Shown one piece after another: positions 1 through 10,120 of a stretch of 64,000 nucleotides of DNA. Each line of letters opens with the position of its first letter. The stretch's first letter is position 1. The notes below the pieces were generated by a model that had not been told where the DNA came from, did not search any database, and saw nothing but the letters and a program-made list of their open reading frames with translations. The translations under genes and the position numbers were made by a program. Source of the DNA: Dryocosmus kuriphilus (Eukaryota > Arthropoda > Insecta > Hymenoptera > Cynipidae); the NCBI GenBank assembly GCA_038277395.1, contig CM076190.1:255413989-255477988 (forward strand), written 5' to 3'.

Positions 1-126
1 AAGTAACATATATAAAACTATGAGACTAGGTGCCTTTGATGCATTTTGTTGCTTTTTACTAGGGGCACGTGCAAGACTTGGAAAAAAAAATTTTTTTTAG
101 TACTAAAAATTCGTGAAAGTGCGAAA

Positions 127-868
127 TGTAACGTCCCCTGGCATGTAACCACCTTTGGGTCGTATAATTCCGTACTTAAATGAAGATGAAATTATTGACT
201 TAGACCTTTGTAATTTGGCTCAAATTTATATTCTATATAGTCAATTATAAATATATCAAAGACATGTTCTTATATGTTTTATTTCGATCAACAGAGCATA
301 TGGAATGTTGTAATCACTTTTTGACTTTCGGAGGAAGCTTTGCATTTAAGACTCTATTAAACAATTATTTATAAAAAATATAGCTTCATACCACATAGGT
401 CTCGAATATCAAGATGTGTTTAATGAATTATGATAGTTTCTACGTTGATAAAATGTGTGACAATAAAAATATAAGACTTTTTCAGGGAAAATTTGATGCG
501 TACCTTTTTAACTGTAACTCCCCTGGCATGCTGTATTTTGAAAAAAAAGACATATTCCAAACAAGTAAGTGCAATGCATTTGTATTGTAGTAGCCTTTAA
601 ACAAAAGTACTTGTAAATTTCAAAATTATTTTTTATTTTTTATTTAAATTGAGAATAACAAGGTATGTAACGTCCCCTGGTATGTAACCTCCCCTGGCAT
701 ATTGTAGAACATTTCGGAATTTCTGAAACTTCTATAATACATAATGAAAAATATTGTTATTTTATATGCTTAGATATCAACACTTTTTCATAAAAGTTAA
801 TGAAATATAAGATCTGTATGCAATATTGTTATTAATCAACAAAATTTAAATTGTAACTTCCCCTGGCA
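127..868 (+). repeat. Cluster of five TGTAAYnnCCCCTGGCA motifs
   Basis: Copies of the pattern TGTAA, C, zero to two variable bases, then CCCCTGGYA occur at about 127-143, 513-528, 666-682, 683-699 and 852-868, all on the plus strand. The copies at 666 and 683 are directly adjacent. In sequence this AT-rich the C-rich core stands out, and all copies share orientation. Spacing is irregular (386, 153, 17 and 169 bp), so this is not a simple tandem array. The function is unknown. It could be a recurring piece of an old transposon or a protein-binding site. Confidence 0.7.
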
Positions 869-967
869 CTTACTGTACCCGAACATGTTTTTGCCGGAAA
901 AGGAGATTTTAAGGCAAGTTTCATCAAGCTTACTGTTTACAACACTTATTTTTAATAAAAATAATGA

Positions 968-1010
968 TTATATATTTATATATATATATATATTATATAT
1001 ATTATATGGA
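968..1010. repeat. AT dinucleotide microsatellite
   Basis: An imperfect run of TA/AT dinucleotides lies just upstream of the Penelope-like frame. It is probably simple-sequence expansion and has no evident function. Confidence 0.8.
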
Positions 1011-1056
1011 TTTTAGTTTGCAATCCAAATTTCAAAACATTAAATTCAACTTTAAA

Positions 1057-3266
1057 ATGAAAAGTCTTAAATTGGAAATTGAAAATCTATGTATAAATAT
1101 CCATAAATTAGAAAAATGATCAAATCACTTACAATACCGTTTACAACGTAATATAACTGATGGTTCATTAGATACATTTTTTATTTCTCAATATAATAGT
1201 CTCAATAAATTAAAATATTCAAAAAGACAACAATGTATAAATAAGTTTGAATTATTAAAAAATAGGAAGTCAAATTTAGACAACAAAAACAAAGAGTTTA
1301 AATTACAAAAGTGTTTTAAAAATTTGTCAAAAGTTGAAATTACTGATGAGATCACTGAGGTATTAGCTTTGGGAAACAAGTTTGGCATTCCCTATAATGT
1401 TAACAATATTCCTGTAAAAAACATAATTGCTAATATTGAAAATTGCATTAAAAATGTAGAGTCAGAAGACAAAAAACTATCAGTTCGCAAAACTGTTACC
1501 AATTTAATATCAAACCATTCTAAGATAAACAAATTTAAAAATTTTATGAAACCTGCCAAACTTATTGAAAATTTTCAAAAAGAACATAATGATGTTATTA
1601 TATTAAAAGCTGATAAAGGAAACACTACAGTTGCTGTTGATAAAGATAATTACATTGAAACAGTTGAAAACATTCTTAAGAACGATTTGTTATATAAAAA
1701 TGTAAAAACGAGCCTTGTTCCTACAGTAGAAAGCAAAATAATGACATAATTATCAGGTGGGAAAAGAAAAGATTAATAAATGAAAAAACTTCCTATAGTC
1801 TAAAATCCTACAATAATGTTGTTGTAAAAGCATACGTTCTTCCGAAAATTTATAAACCAGTTCTAAATTGCAGATTAATTGTTTCCACTATAGGTTCTCC
1901 TACTTATAAGTTATCTAAATATATTTCTAATGTTTTACAACCTGTATCAGGAAAGACTTTAAGTTTTTTAAAAAACAGTTGGGACTTAAAAGATTTATTA
2001 AACAAAGTTAAAGTACCTATTACACACTCTTTAGTCTCATTTGATATTGTTTCAATGTTTGATAGCATCCCATTAGATCTTGGTTTAGATGTTATAGAAG
2101 AAAAATTAAATTTAAATCACAATCTTACTAAAATAACAAAAAATGAATTCCTAATAGCTACTCGTACAATATTTAGCAACATGGTTTTCTCCTTCAATAA
2201 AAAATATTACAAACAATTATCAGGTTGCCCCATGGGTTCTCCGCTATCTCCAATTGTTTCCAACTTGGTTTTAGAAGATTTGGAAATAAGAGCTTTTAAA
2301 AAACTAGATTTCACACCAATTTTTTAGAAAAGGTACGTTGATGACATATTAACTATTATTCCCACTGATAAAATTAACGATATGATCAACATTTTCAATA
2401 GCATTGAAAACTCTATTAAATTTACATTTGAACTAGAACAAAATAATTCAATTAATTTTCTAGATTTAAAAATAATAAAAACTGAAAATGGTAACTTGAT
2501 AACAAATTGGTTTAAAAAACCATCATGGTCTGGTAGATACTTAAATTTTGACTCACATCATCCTTTTTGCAATAAAATTGGCTTAATTAAAGGTTTAGTT
2601 GACAGATGTATCAAACTAAGTGACATTCAATTTAGAAAAGAGAACTTAGATGAATTAAAAATTACATTACAAAATAATAACTATCCTTTGTCTTTAATAA
2701 ATAATATAATTAAAAAAAGAATAAATGAAATTTACAATACCTCTAGTAATAACAATAAGAATAAATGGTTAAATAATTATAAAAAAACAGATTTAAAAGT
2801 TACGCTACCTTATGTCCAAGGTCTCTCTGAACGTTTAAAAAGATCATTAAAAAAATTTAATATTAATGACTATTTAAAAAATAACAATACAATTGATAAA
2901 TATTTACAAAACAAGAAGGATAATGATAATAAAGAAAATTTATCAGGTATTGTTTATTTGATTAAATGCAATTTATGTGATAAAATCTATATAAGAGAAA
3001 CAGGTCGAAAACTAAAATGCAGAGTTAATGAACATAAAAGAGATTGCAGAAATGGAAATCAAAATACAGGTTTAGCAAAACACTCTTGGAAATTTAATCA
3101 TTATTTTGATTTTGAGATAAAAAATATTAAAATTTTAGCTTTTGAACAAAATACTTATAACAGAAGAATTTTAGAATCAATATTCATAAATAAATATCAT
3201 AATGTTTCTATAAACTTACAAATTGAAATTTTAAATGTAAATAGAATCTATCAAAACGTTTTATGA
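1057..3266 (+). pseudogene. Penelope-like retroelement: reverse transcriptase plus GIY-YIG endonuclease, inactivated
   Basis: This is a decayed polyprotein of about 735 codons, a normal length for Penelope-like elements, which prime reverse transcription at DNA ends cut by their own nuclease. The frame opens at ATG 1057 and has a stop at 1117-1119. It continues with the family-like segment LALGNKFGIP and shifts frame near 1733. It then shows LPKIYKP (1839-1859), a GSPTYKLSKY segment, SFDIVSMFDSIP near 2038, GCPMGSPLSP (about 2223-2252) and the catalytic YVDD (2334-2345). A TAG at 2325-2327 lies just before YVDD. The C-terminal nuclease starts at GIVYLIKCNLC (2946), with two cysteines, then the HKRDC/H region and a Glu-containing LESIFI segment. 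The second half of the GIY-YIG signature reads YIR: AGA at 2994-2996 replaces the expected Gly codon. Two stops, one frameshift and this substitution make it non-functional. Family assignment is firm; the clade is not resolved. Confidence 0.92.
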
Positions 3267-4167
3267 GATATTTTCAGTATCATACAATATTTTAATTTTC
3301 AAATTTTAGATTTTTACCGCCGTTTTTCTCATCTGTAGTTTCTTACTTATACGCCTTAATGTATTCGCTACTTGTAATATTATCAAATTGTAAGGTCCGA
3401 AAACCAGTATACGTATTGTTGTCGTCCATGACTGTTCTTAAATGAACTCTCTTCATTTTTCAAAAATGTAACTAAAAAAGTTTTATGGAATCCCAGAATT
3501 GTTTAAAAATGGGATTTCATCGACATGGGATTTCATTGATTCATCAATTAAAATTTGGAGGATTGATGATTATTATTTTTGACACACATTGACTTTAAAA
3601 TTTCCTCCAAATATGTTTACGAAAAAATTGTTCAGCGCAAATAATGGTTTTTAAGGTAAATAATATTTGTCTAATTATTTCAACAAATTATTATCAAATT
3701 TCAATTTTTAGGATTAAACAAAAATTGTATATATTGTTTACATTATCTATAACTGTTATTATAGGGTGCTTGAAAAAGGCTCACAATTTGTAGCCAAAAC
3801 GTCGCAAATTTTTGTTTCTCATTAAATGGAAACTAAAATGTTCAAATTTCGTTTTTATTTCGAAAATTAGACCGTACGACATACAAAACATTTGATTATA
3901 GTATTATTATAATGATTATTAATGATAATCTGAAAATTACTGCGATAAATGTAATTCCCCTGGCACTCATGTAATTCCCCTGGCATCCCATGATTTTGCA
4001 ACTTCATTTTTTATAAATAATTTTAGTGATCAAGCGTGGCCACGTTGTATATATATGTGTTTGATACACCATAATGCATGTATAAAATCAGAAAAAATAA
4101 CATTTTTATTACTTTCATAATTTTATTATGGAGAACACAAAATTGCCGTGTTAGATGAAAATCACCC
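3267..4167. other. AT-rich non-coding DNA downstream of the Penelope-like element
   Basis: No supported coding region. There is a local duplication of a short TGGGATTTCAT-type segment around 3513-3540, and two further CCCCTGGCA motifs at its right end. The 3' end of the retroelement lies somewhere here. I found no poly-A tail or hammerhead ribozyme core that would fix it. Confidence 0.55.
3950..3985 (+). repeat. Two further TGTAATTCCCCTGGCA motifs in tandem
   Basis: Copies at 3950-3965 and 3970-3985 are 20 bp apart and differ from the left cluster only in having T after TGTAA. They share its orientation. With the left cluster they bracket the Penelope-like element, which suggests that the element inserted into a larger pre-existing motif-bearing sequence. 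Confidence 0.7.
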
Positions 4168-4471
4168 ATATATAGTTCCCATAATCGCACTTGATGCACA
4201 CAACATCTTGGAACCGTCTCTGCCCCTAGAAAAGTGAGTAGTTCATTTACGAACGAATACTGAGCGGTCAGAGTTTGGATATTTGGAGAAGCGCACGATA
4301 TATATATATAATAATTATCATAATCGCACTTGATACTATACATTGGAACTGCGTCTGCCCCTAGGAAAATGAGTAGTTAATTTATTAACGAAGATTCAGC
4401 GCTTAACGTTCGAAAATTTCAAGAAGCGCGCGATGTACATAATTTTCTTAACAGCCCTTGGTACTATAATT
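4168..4471. repeat. Satellite A (about 130 bp monomer), left part
   Basis: About 2.3 diverged monomers. Recognisable parts in order are: ATAATCGCACTTGATGC, a TTGGAAC-CGTCTGCCCC segment, GTGAGTAGTTCATTTA, a TTGAGCGCTTAG-like segment, and AAGCGCGCGATATAC. The array is interrupted at 4472 by a DNA transposon and resumes at 8724. Open frames across it are by-products of repetition. Confidence 0.85.
4468..4471. other. Target-site duplication AATT, left copy
   Basis: AATT directly precedes the transposon end at 4472 and recurs directly after the other end at 8724-8727. One AATT fits the interrupted satellite monomer (CTAT-AATT-CGGAACC against CTATATTTTGGAACC in the next monomer, equal length), so the second copy is extra. 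This supports a 4-bp duplication. Confidence 0.75.
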
Positions 4472-5332
4472 GAGGGGTCGGATGCAATAACGGGACGAAC
4501 GCTCGAAAACGTGTAAAAGAATTGTCCGCGTGACATCTGAAATGAAAATTTAAAAATTTTAAAAATTGATTTTTAAAAAACCTTACAGTATAGAAAATTA
4601 CAGGACAAAACTTTTTCCTATGTTCAATTTTTTTGTCTGAAGATTATTTTTAATAATAAAATTGAAAAAGTAAGAAAATATTGTTCGCTTATTTAGTTAT
4701 TTTTTAAAACCTCAATCGTCATAAGTTAATGAAATATTATTGAAACTGTTTGAAATTTGGCTTACACATGAAGTATACCATAGAGATGCCCACAAAGTAA
4801 ACGAAAATCTGAAAATCTTCTTTTGTTTAATAATATTTAATTGAAAATTGTGGACGGTCGGTAACTATGTTTTTCGATCTTCCATGAGAAAAAGTATCGA
4901 GGAAGCTTTGGAGTTAAGAAAACTTCCAGCCACATATTTGTTCCTCACTATTTAAGGAAGATTTTTGAAAATTTTCAGATCGATTCATTAAAAATTGGCT
5001 GAAATATCCATTTTTTTAGAAAACATGCGACGCCGTTTATTAGCAAGTTCAAGCGCTACAGGACGTTCGGACGTTCCCTCCGTGTTACTATACCTATTCG
5101 TATACTCAGTGAGGACTCGACTTTCGAATGACGAAATATTTTAACTCCTTTAGAAAACTGTTATTTTATCCTAAATAATAGGTAGGTAGACGCTGCAATC
5201 ATTAAATTATCTTTATATTTAATTGCGTCAGCATGTAACTTAAAATAGAAAAAAAATATCTTCGCAAATTCTTCCACCCTGTGTTTTGTATCATTTTTCC
5301 GTAGAAAAAAATGTAAACAAACCTTGCAGTAT
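4472..5332 (+). repeat. Left terminal inverted repeat of the transposon
   Basis: This arm pairs with 7863-8723 on the opposite strand over essentially its whole length, with a few percent mismatches by eye. Shared landmarks include the GAGGAAGCTTTGGAGTTAAG segment, the GGACGTTCGGACGTTCCCTC segment and the AGGTAGACGCTGCAATCATT-type segment. The innermost matching sequence is CCTTGCAGTAT at about 5322-5332. Confidence 0.92.
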
Positions 5333-5570
5333 TCTGGTTATAGTAGAAAAAATTTTGCTTCGCAAATTCTTTATTCTTATAATAAATCAACCTTTTGTTG
5401 AACGTTTTTTTACAGGAACATTTAAATGCTAACCTAGTTTAATTATTACTAACTATCGAATATTAACACATTTTGTTTATCGCTTTTTATCGTGGAATTT
5501 TTTCCTTTAACATTCATCAATTTTTTTCTTTTTATTATCTGGTTTTATTAATGCATTTTGTATTAAATTG

Positions 5571-7698
5571 TCATAAAAAAGACGAGCTTTTGGACTTAAA
5601 TAATTTAATAGTTTTTCGACATCTTAATTTTTCTTTACTTATTCCAACACCTCCAGCCGGTGGAGCACTATCTAGGGAATCGAAAGAATTCTTACCGTTT
5701 ATTGATGGAAAAGTGATGGGGTTCTCATCGCAGGCGTAATAAACGTCAATGTTACCGTTGGGGAAGTAATCAATTTTAACCACTTGACTGATTTTGATAT
5801 TTTTGATTTGTTTATTCAATTCTAGATGTTTATCAAAATCCTTGAGCTCTTTGTCTGACGCGTTAACCATTATGAAGGGATTTTTTCTAGAATTTTTTAT
5901 TAAATCAACGTACTCTTCAACCGTTTCAATTTTTTCCTTCATTTTCTTTTTTTTTTTTTTACCGTATAATCCGAAATTTGCGTCACATATGTAATAAGAG
6001 TGTCCACGCACTGGGTAGAGGTGCTGAATTTCGGTTTGGTATTTTGTTGATAACAATGACAGAAAGGAAACCATCAAATAATTTCTATTTTGTCCTCCAG
6101 CGCCGTCAGAATACAACAAAATTTTTTCATAATGACTTAGCACCAATTCTTCATGTATAGCATTATGGACTAAATTACAAACCGTATTAGCGCCTTTTTT
6201 CAACGTACCTTCTAAGAAAAAAAAAACATATAACTGTTCGAATTTCCATGCACATGCACGTTGAACACATGAAGCCACAAAAGTCGGCAAAAAAACTGTA
6301 CATTTACAGGAGTTTTAGGAAGCGGAAGATTTTGAGCAAAGTCGAATTAGAGATGTAATACATTGTTAGTTTGCAACATTTTTTGCTTTAAGTTTTTGTA
6401 TTCTTCTACCCGTTTTCGATGATCTTCAAAATCTTTTTTTCCGATTTCGTTTGCATCAAATGCACAGCAAACATTACAAACGTCTGTTCGTGGCTATTTA
6501 AATGAAAAATTCACGTTATGGTTAAAATATTTGCAATATGTAGACTCGTCTATTGGAGCTTCTAAATTTCCTGTAACTGATGCATAATAATCCAAAAACA
6601 AATGATACAAATCATGTACAGTTAAATCTGAGGACTCGAAATAATTAAGTTTTGAATCTTCGCGAGTGTAGTGTGATTATTTGTGAGGTAAACTATAGCA
6701 ATGTTTTTGGATTATTGTTTTGACTTCTTCAGTTAATTTTACCACGTGGCTATCATGCTTTCCTCGATTATCTCCTAAGTTCTCATTTTTAGACATTTTT
6801 TTTTGTGTACAGTCTCTAATGTTTTCTTATCAATACCAAGAACTTTAAAAAGAAATTTTTTACAAACAATAATGCGATTTGTACTTTGAAAATAATAAGT
6901 CCATTTTGCAAACTTACAACTATTATTGCTATCGCTTGCATAATTTTTTCTAGCAATCAGTGAAGTAATTAAAACATTTTGGGCTAGATAATCACCCAAA
7001 CTCCAAAAGTAATCGTGGAATTTCTTCTGTTCAGAAACATCGATTGTCGAGAAGCATTTCTTATTACAACAGGTATCAATAAGAGTAAAATCTTTCCTGA
7101 GGATTGATTTTCCTGATTGTGAAACATACTCCAGTCCCTAAGACAAAAAGACAAGTTTTATCATGCTCCTGACATAAAAAACCTAGTGTATTCTCTTTCG
7201 GCATATTTTGTCGGATTTTATTTTTTCAACAAATATTACAAAATCAACTTTTTAAAATTTTCCCGTATAAATAACAAAAGTTGATAGACATTCAGCACCT
7301 AGTGCTCTTAACTTTGACAGTGTGAGAGTATTTGAAAAATTATTTTCTAACTTTGGTGACAAAAAATTTGTCGTTATTAAAAAATTCGAATTCGAAGAAA
7401 AATTCAAATCCGGCATAACTAATCGAAGGATAATACTCGACCTAACATTTTTAGACAGACAATTTTTCCTTTAGTACCTGCCGAAGCTATTATTCTTATC
7501 TGTGCAGAGTTCTCAAATTAACTTTTATTCGCATTTAAAACACAATTCTTAAAAAATTTTGAACAATTTAAGAGCCCAATATATTAGCTACTTAAGATAC
7601 AATTTTTTCATTACCTTGTTTCTCTCACTTTTTGTCACATTTCTATTCCATTGACTTTCATTTAGAATCTTTTTTCGGCCTATTTGTTTTTCTGCCAT
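5571..7698 (-). pseudogene. Broken transposase with one intron, DUF7869-like RNase H-type domain
   Basis: Read on the minus strand. Exon 1 is 7615-7698 (28 codons, starting MAEKQIGRKK and ending VTKSERNK). A GTAATG donor follows at 7614, and a CTTAG acceptor at 7138 leads into exon 2 from 7137 (GLEYVSQSGKS), all in phase. Exon 2 holds a C-rich segment (DTCCNKKC), then FWSLGDYLAQN, then IIVCKKFLFKVLGI, then GDNRGKHDSHVV and SHYTRE. The catalytic-type region holds LLYSDGAGGQNRN and PVRGHSYYICDANFG, typical of a large family of uncharacterised insect and cnidarian transposase-like proteins that I recall as DUF7869. Inactivating lesions are in-frame stops at 6677-6679, 6494-6496 and 6347-6349, and frame changes at homopolymer runs near 6796-6804 and 6217-6226. 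The C-terminus (to the TGA at 5571-5573) is lysine-rich. Being the only gene between the inverted repeats, it is the likely mobiliser. The family call rests on motif memory. Confidence 0.72.
7138..7614 (-). other. Intron of the transposase gene
   Basis: A 477-bp interval with GT at 7613-7614 and AG at 7138-7139 on the minus strand. It joins codon 28 (Lys) to a Gly codon with no change of frame. The peptide across the junction (SERNK|GLEYVS) agrees with the N-terminal pattern of this transposase family, where RN, G and Y residues lie close together. The splice has not been shown experimentally. Confidence 0.6.
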
Positions 7699-7862
7699 AA
7701 TTATTAATCAAATTAATAAAAATCGAAAATTTTCTTTTATTACTTTCGGCACTAATAGTGAAAAAGTATTTAGTATAATGAAAATAATTTGAAGAACGAT
7801 CTGAACAGTCCAACATAATTTGGGAAACTGACTCCATTCTGCAGTAAAAATAATAACAAGCA

Positions 7863-8723
7863 TACTGCAAGGTTTGTTTACATTTTTTTCTACGGAAAAA
7901 TGATACAAAACACAGGGTGGGAGAACTTGCGAAGATATTTTTTGTCTATTTTAAGTTACATGCTAATGCAATTAAAATAAAGATAATTTAATGATTGCAG
8001 CGTCTAACTACCTATTATTTAGGATAAAATAACAGTTTTCTAAAGGAGTTAAAATGTTTCGTTATTCGAATGTCGAGTCCTCACTGAGTATATGAATAGG
8101 TATAGTAACACGGAGGGAACGTCCGAACGTCCTGTAGCGCTTGAACTTGCTAATAAACGGCGTCGCATGTTTTCTAAAAAAATGGATATTTCAGCCAATT
8201 TTTAATGAATCGATCTGAAAATTTTTCAAAAATCTTCCTTAAATAGTGAGGAACAAATATGTGGCTGGAAGTTTTCTTAACTCCAAAGCTTCCTCGATAC
8301 TTTTTCTCATGGAAGATCGAAAAACATAGTTACCGACCGTCCACAATTTGCAATTAAATATTATTAAACAAAAGAAGATTTTCAGATTTTTGTTTACTTT
8401 TAGGGCATCTCTATGGTATACTGCATGTGTAGGCCAAATTTTAAACAGTTTCAATAATATTTCTTTAACTTATGACGATTTATGTTTTAAAAAATAACTA
8501 AATAAGCGAACAATATTTTCTAACTTTTTCAATTTTATTATTAAAAATAATCATCAGACAAAAAAATTGAACATAGGAAAAAGTTTTGTCCTTCTATTTT
8601 ATATACTGTAAGATTTTTTAAAAAATCAATTTTAAAAATTTTTAAATTTTCATTTCAGAAGTCACGCGCACAATTCTTTTACACGTTTTCGAGCGTTCGT
8701 CCCGTTATTGCATCCGGACCCTC
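7863..8723 (-). repeat. Right terminal inverted repeat of the transposon
   Basis: Inverted partner of 4472-5332. The inner edge is at the ATACTGCAAGG segment and the outer edge is GCATCCGGACCCTC. The transposase start codon (7698) lies about 165 bp inside this arm, so the arm probably contributed the promoter. Confidence 0.92.
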
Positions 8724-8727
8724 AATT
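8724..8727. other. Target-site duplication AATT, right copy
   Basis: Second copy of the AATT at 4468-4471, immediately outside the right terminal repeat. AATT is its own reverse complement, so strictly it could also be read as the last four bases of each inverted repeat. The satellite register favours a target duplication. Confidence 0.7.
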
Positions 8728-9706
8728 CGGAACCGCGTCTTTCCCAAAAAAGTGAGTAGTCCGTTTATAAGCAAATATTAAACGCTTAGCGTTTGAACAT
8801 TTCAAGAAGCCCGCGATATACATAATTCTCTTAACAGCACTGAATGCTATATTTTGGAACCGCGTCTGCCCCTACAAAGGTGAGTAGTTCATTTATGAAT
8901 GAATATTGAGCGCTTAACATTTGGAAATTTCAAGAAGCGCGCGATATACATAATACTCTTAACAGCACTTGATGCTATACCCTGGGACTGCGTCTGCCCC
9001 CAAAAAGTGAGCAGTCCATTTATGATCGAATATTGAGCGGTTAGAGTTTGAAAATTTCAAGAAGTGCGCGATATATGTATATAATTCTCATAATCGCACT
9101 TGATGCGCACTACACTTTAAAACCGCGTCTGCCCCCAAAGAAGTAAATGGTTCAGTTATGTCCAAATATGGAGCGCTTAGGGTTTGGAATTTCGAAATGC
9201 GCGCGATATACATAATTCTTTTAATAGCACTTGACACTACACCTTGGAACAGCATCTGCCTCCAGAAGAGCAAGTAGTTCATTCATTAACGAATATTGAG
9301 CGCTTAGCGTTTGGATGTTTCGGGAAGCGCGCGATATATATAATTCTCATAATCGCACATGATGCGCACTACACTTTGGAACCGCGTCTACCACCAAAGA
9401 AGTGAGTGGTTCAGTTATGTCCAAATGTGGAGCGCTTAGCGTTTGGAATTTCGAAATGCGCGCGATATACATAATTCTTTTAATAGCACTTGACACTACA
9501 CCTTGGAACAGAATCTGCCTCCAGAAGAGCAAGTAGTTCATTCATTAACGAATATTGAGCGCTTAGCGTTTGGATGTTTCGGGAAGCGCGCGATATATAT
9601 AATTCTCATAATCGCACTTGATACTACATTTTGGAAGCGCGTCTGCTCTTAAAGATTTGGGTGGTTCAGTTATGGACAAATATTTAGTGCTGGCCGTTTG
9701 GGAATT
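8724..9706. repeat. Satellite A (about 130 bp monomer), right part with a 259-bp dimeric unit
   Basis: About 7.6 monomers; successive starts lie near 8830, 8959, 9089, 9218, 9348, 9478 and 9607 (129-131 bp apart). From 9089 on, odd and even monomers alternate in sequence, and 9089-9347 is nearly identical to 9348-9606. This is a dimeric higher-order repeat of about 259 bp. Each monomer contains the GCGCGCGATATA core, a GC-rich palindrome in otherwise AT-rich DNA. Confidence 0.9.
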
Positions 9707-10120
9707 AAAAGGAAAGAAAACGAGGGAAAGGAATAGGAAGAAAGCGATTTGGTCGGTTGCCTTTTTTTTGCTTCCTCCATTTCTGTTTTTCCTCTTTGAA
9801 TTTTGCTAAAAGCTTTTTTCAAATTTTTGTTTAAATTAGAACCAACAGTTGGTTGGTTATATTTTACCAACTTTTAATTTCAGTAGAAATTTTATATGTC
9901 GAGAATGATTTAAAATTGTTCATTTACTTTTTCCAAAATAAATATTGTGAAATACGTTGGTTGTTCGAAGAAAGTGACTATTTGCTAATAATAAATCTCG
10001 CGAGATTAAAATGCGACCATAAACTTGAAGACTTAATCTTAAACGATTCTCCGCGCCGCCGAGTCGAAGCGATTGGGAACGATTGAGGTTGCAAAATTCT
10101 ATAAAATTTGAATATAATGG
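9707..10120. other. Unassigned AT-rich spacer
   Basis: The stretch holds a purine-rich tract (9708-9745), a pyrimidine-rich tract (about 9760-9800) and a 77-codon plus-strand open frame at 9853-10086. That frame resembles no family I recognise and is not called as a gene. Nothing else is evident. Confidence 0.5.

Larger units (their letters stand above)
1..1056. other. AT-rich non-coding DNA with short CCCCTGGCA motifs
   Basis: I see no convincing coding frame here. The stretch is strongly AT-rich and carries five copies of a short motif, annotated separately, and an AT dinucleotide tract near 968-1010. It runs up to the first methionine of the Penelope-like reading frame at 1057. The 5' boundary of that retroelement was not located, so part of this stretch may be its untranslated region. 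Confidence 0.6.
4472..8723. mobile_element. 4,252-bp DNA transposon with about 861-bp terminal inverted repeats
   Basis: The ends are GAGGGGTCGGATGCAATAAC on the left and the complement of GAGGGTCCGGATGCAATAAC on the right. Inverted similarity continues inward for about 861 bp on each side, ending at the shared CCTTGCAGTAT segment. An internal region of about 2.5 kb carries one minus-strand transposase gene, now broken. The insertion is flanked by AATT duplications and lies inside satellite A. The arms differ by scattered substitutions and small indels, so the insertion is not recent. Four-base target duplications are known from the Sola superfamily among others. Assignment to Sola is a guess. 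Confidence 0.92.

Noticed and set aside
1340..1365. Hammerhead ribozyme core CTGATGAG near the Penelope-like element
   Set aside because: The sequence lies inside the coding frame and lacks the GAAA and helix partners at the needed places.
1188..1388. 66-codon minus-strand open frame
   Set aside because: It is the shadow of the N-terminal part of the Penelope-like frame on the opposite strand.
4023..4343. 106-codon minus-strand open frame, and similar ones at 9088-9282 and 9347-9541
   Set aside because: They read through satellite A monomers and recur with the repeat period.
5473..6160. Plus-strand open frames at 5473-5739, 5794-5994 and 5978-6160
   Set aside because: They are antisense to the better supported transposase region, which carries recognisable motifs.
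9853..10086. 77-codon plus-strand open frame preceded by an AATTTCAG acceptor-like sequence
   Set aside because: No family resemblance, low-complexity surroundings, no donor or partner exon; not enough to call an exon.
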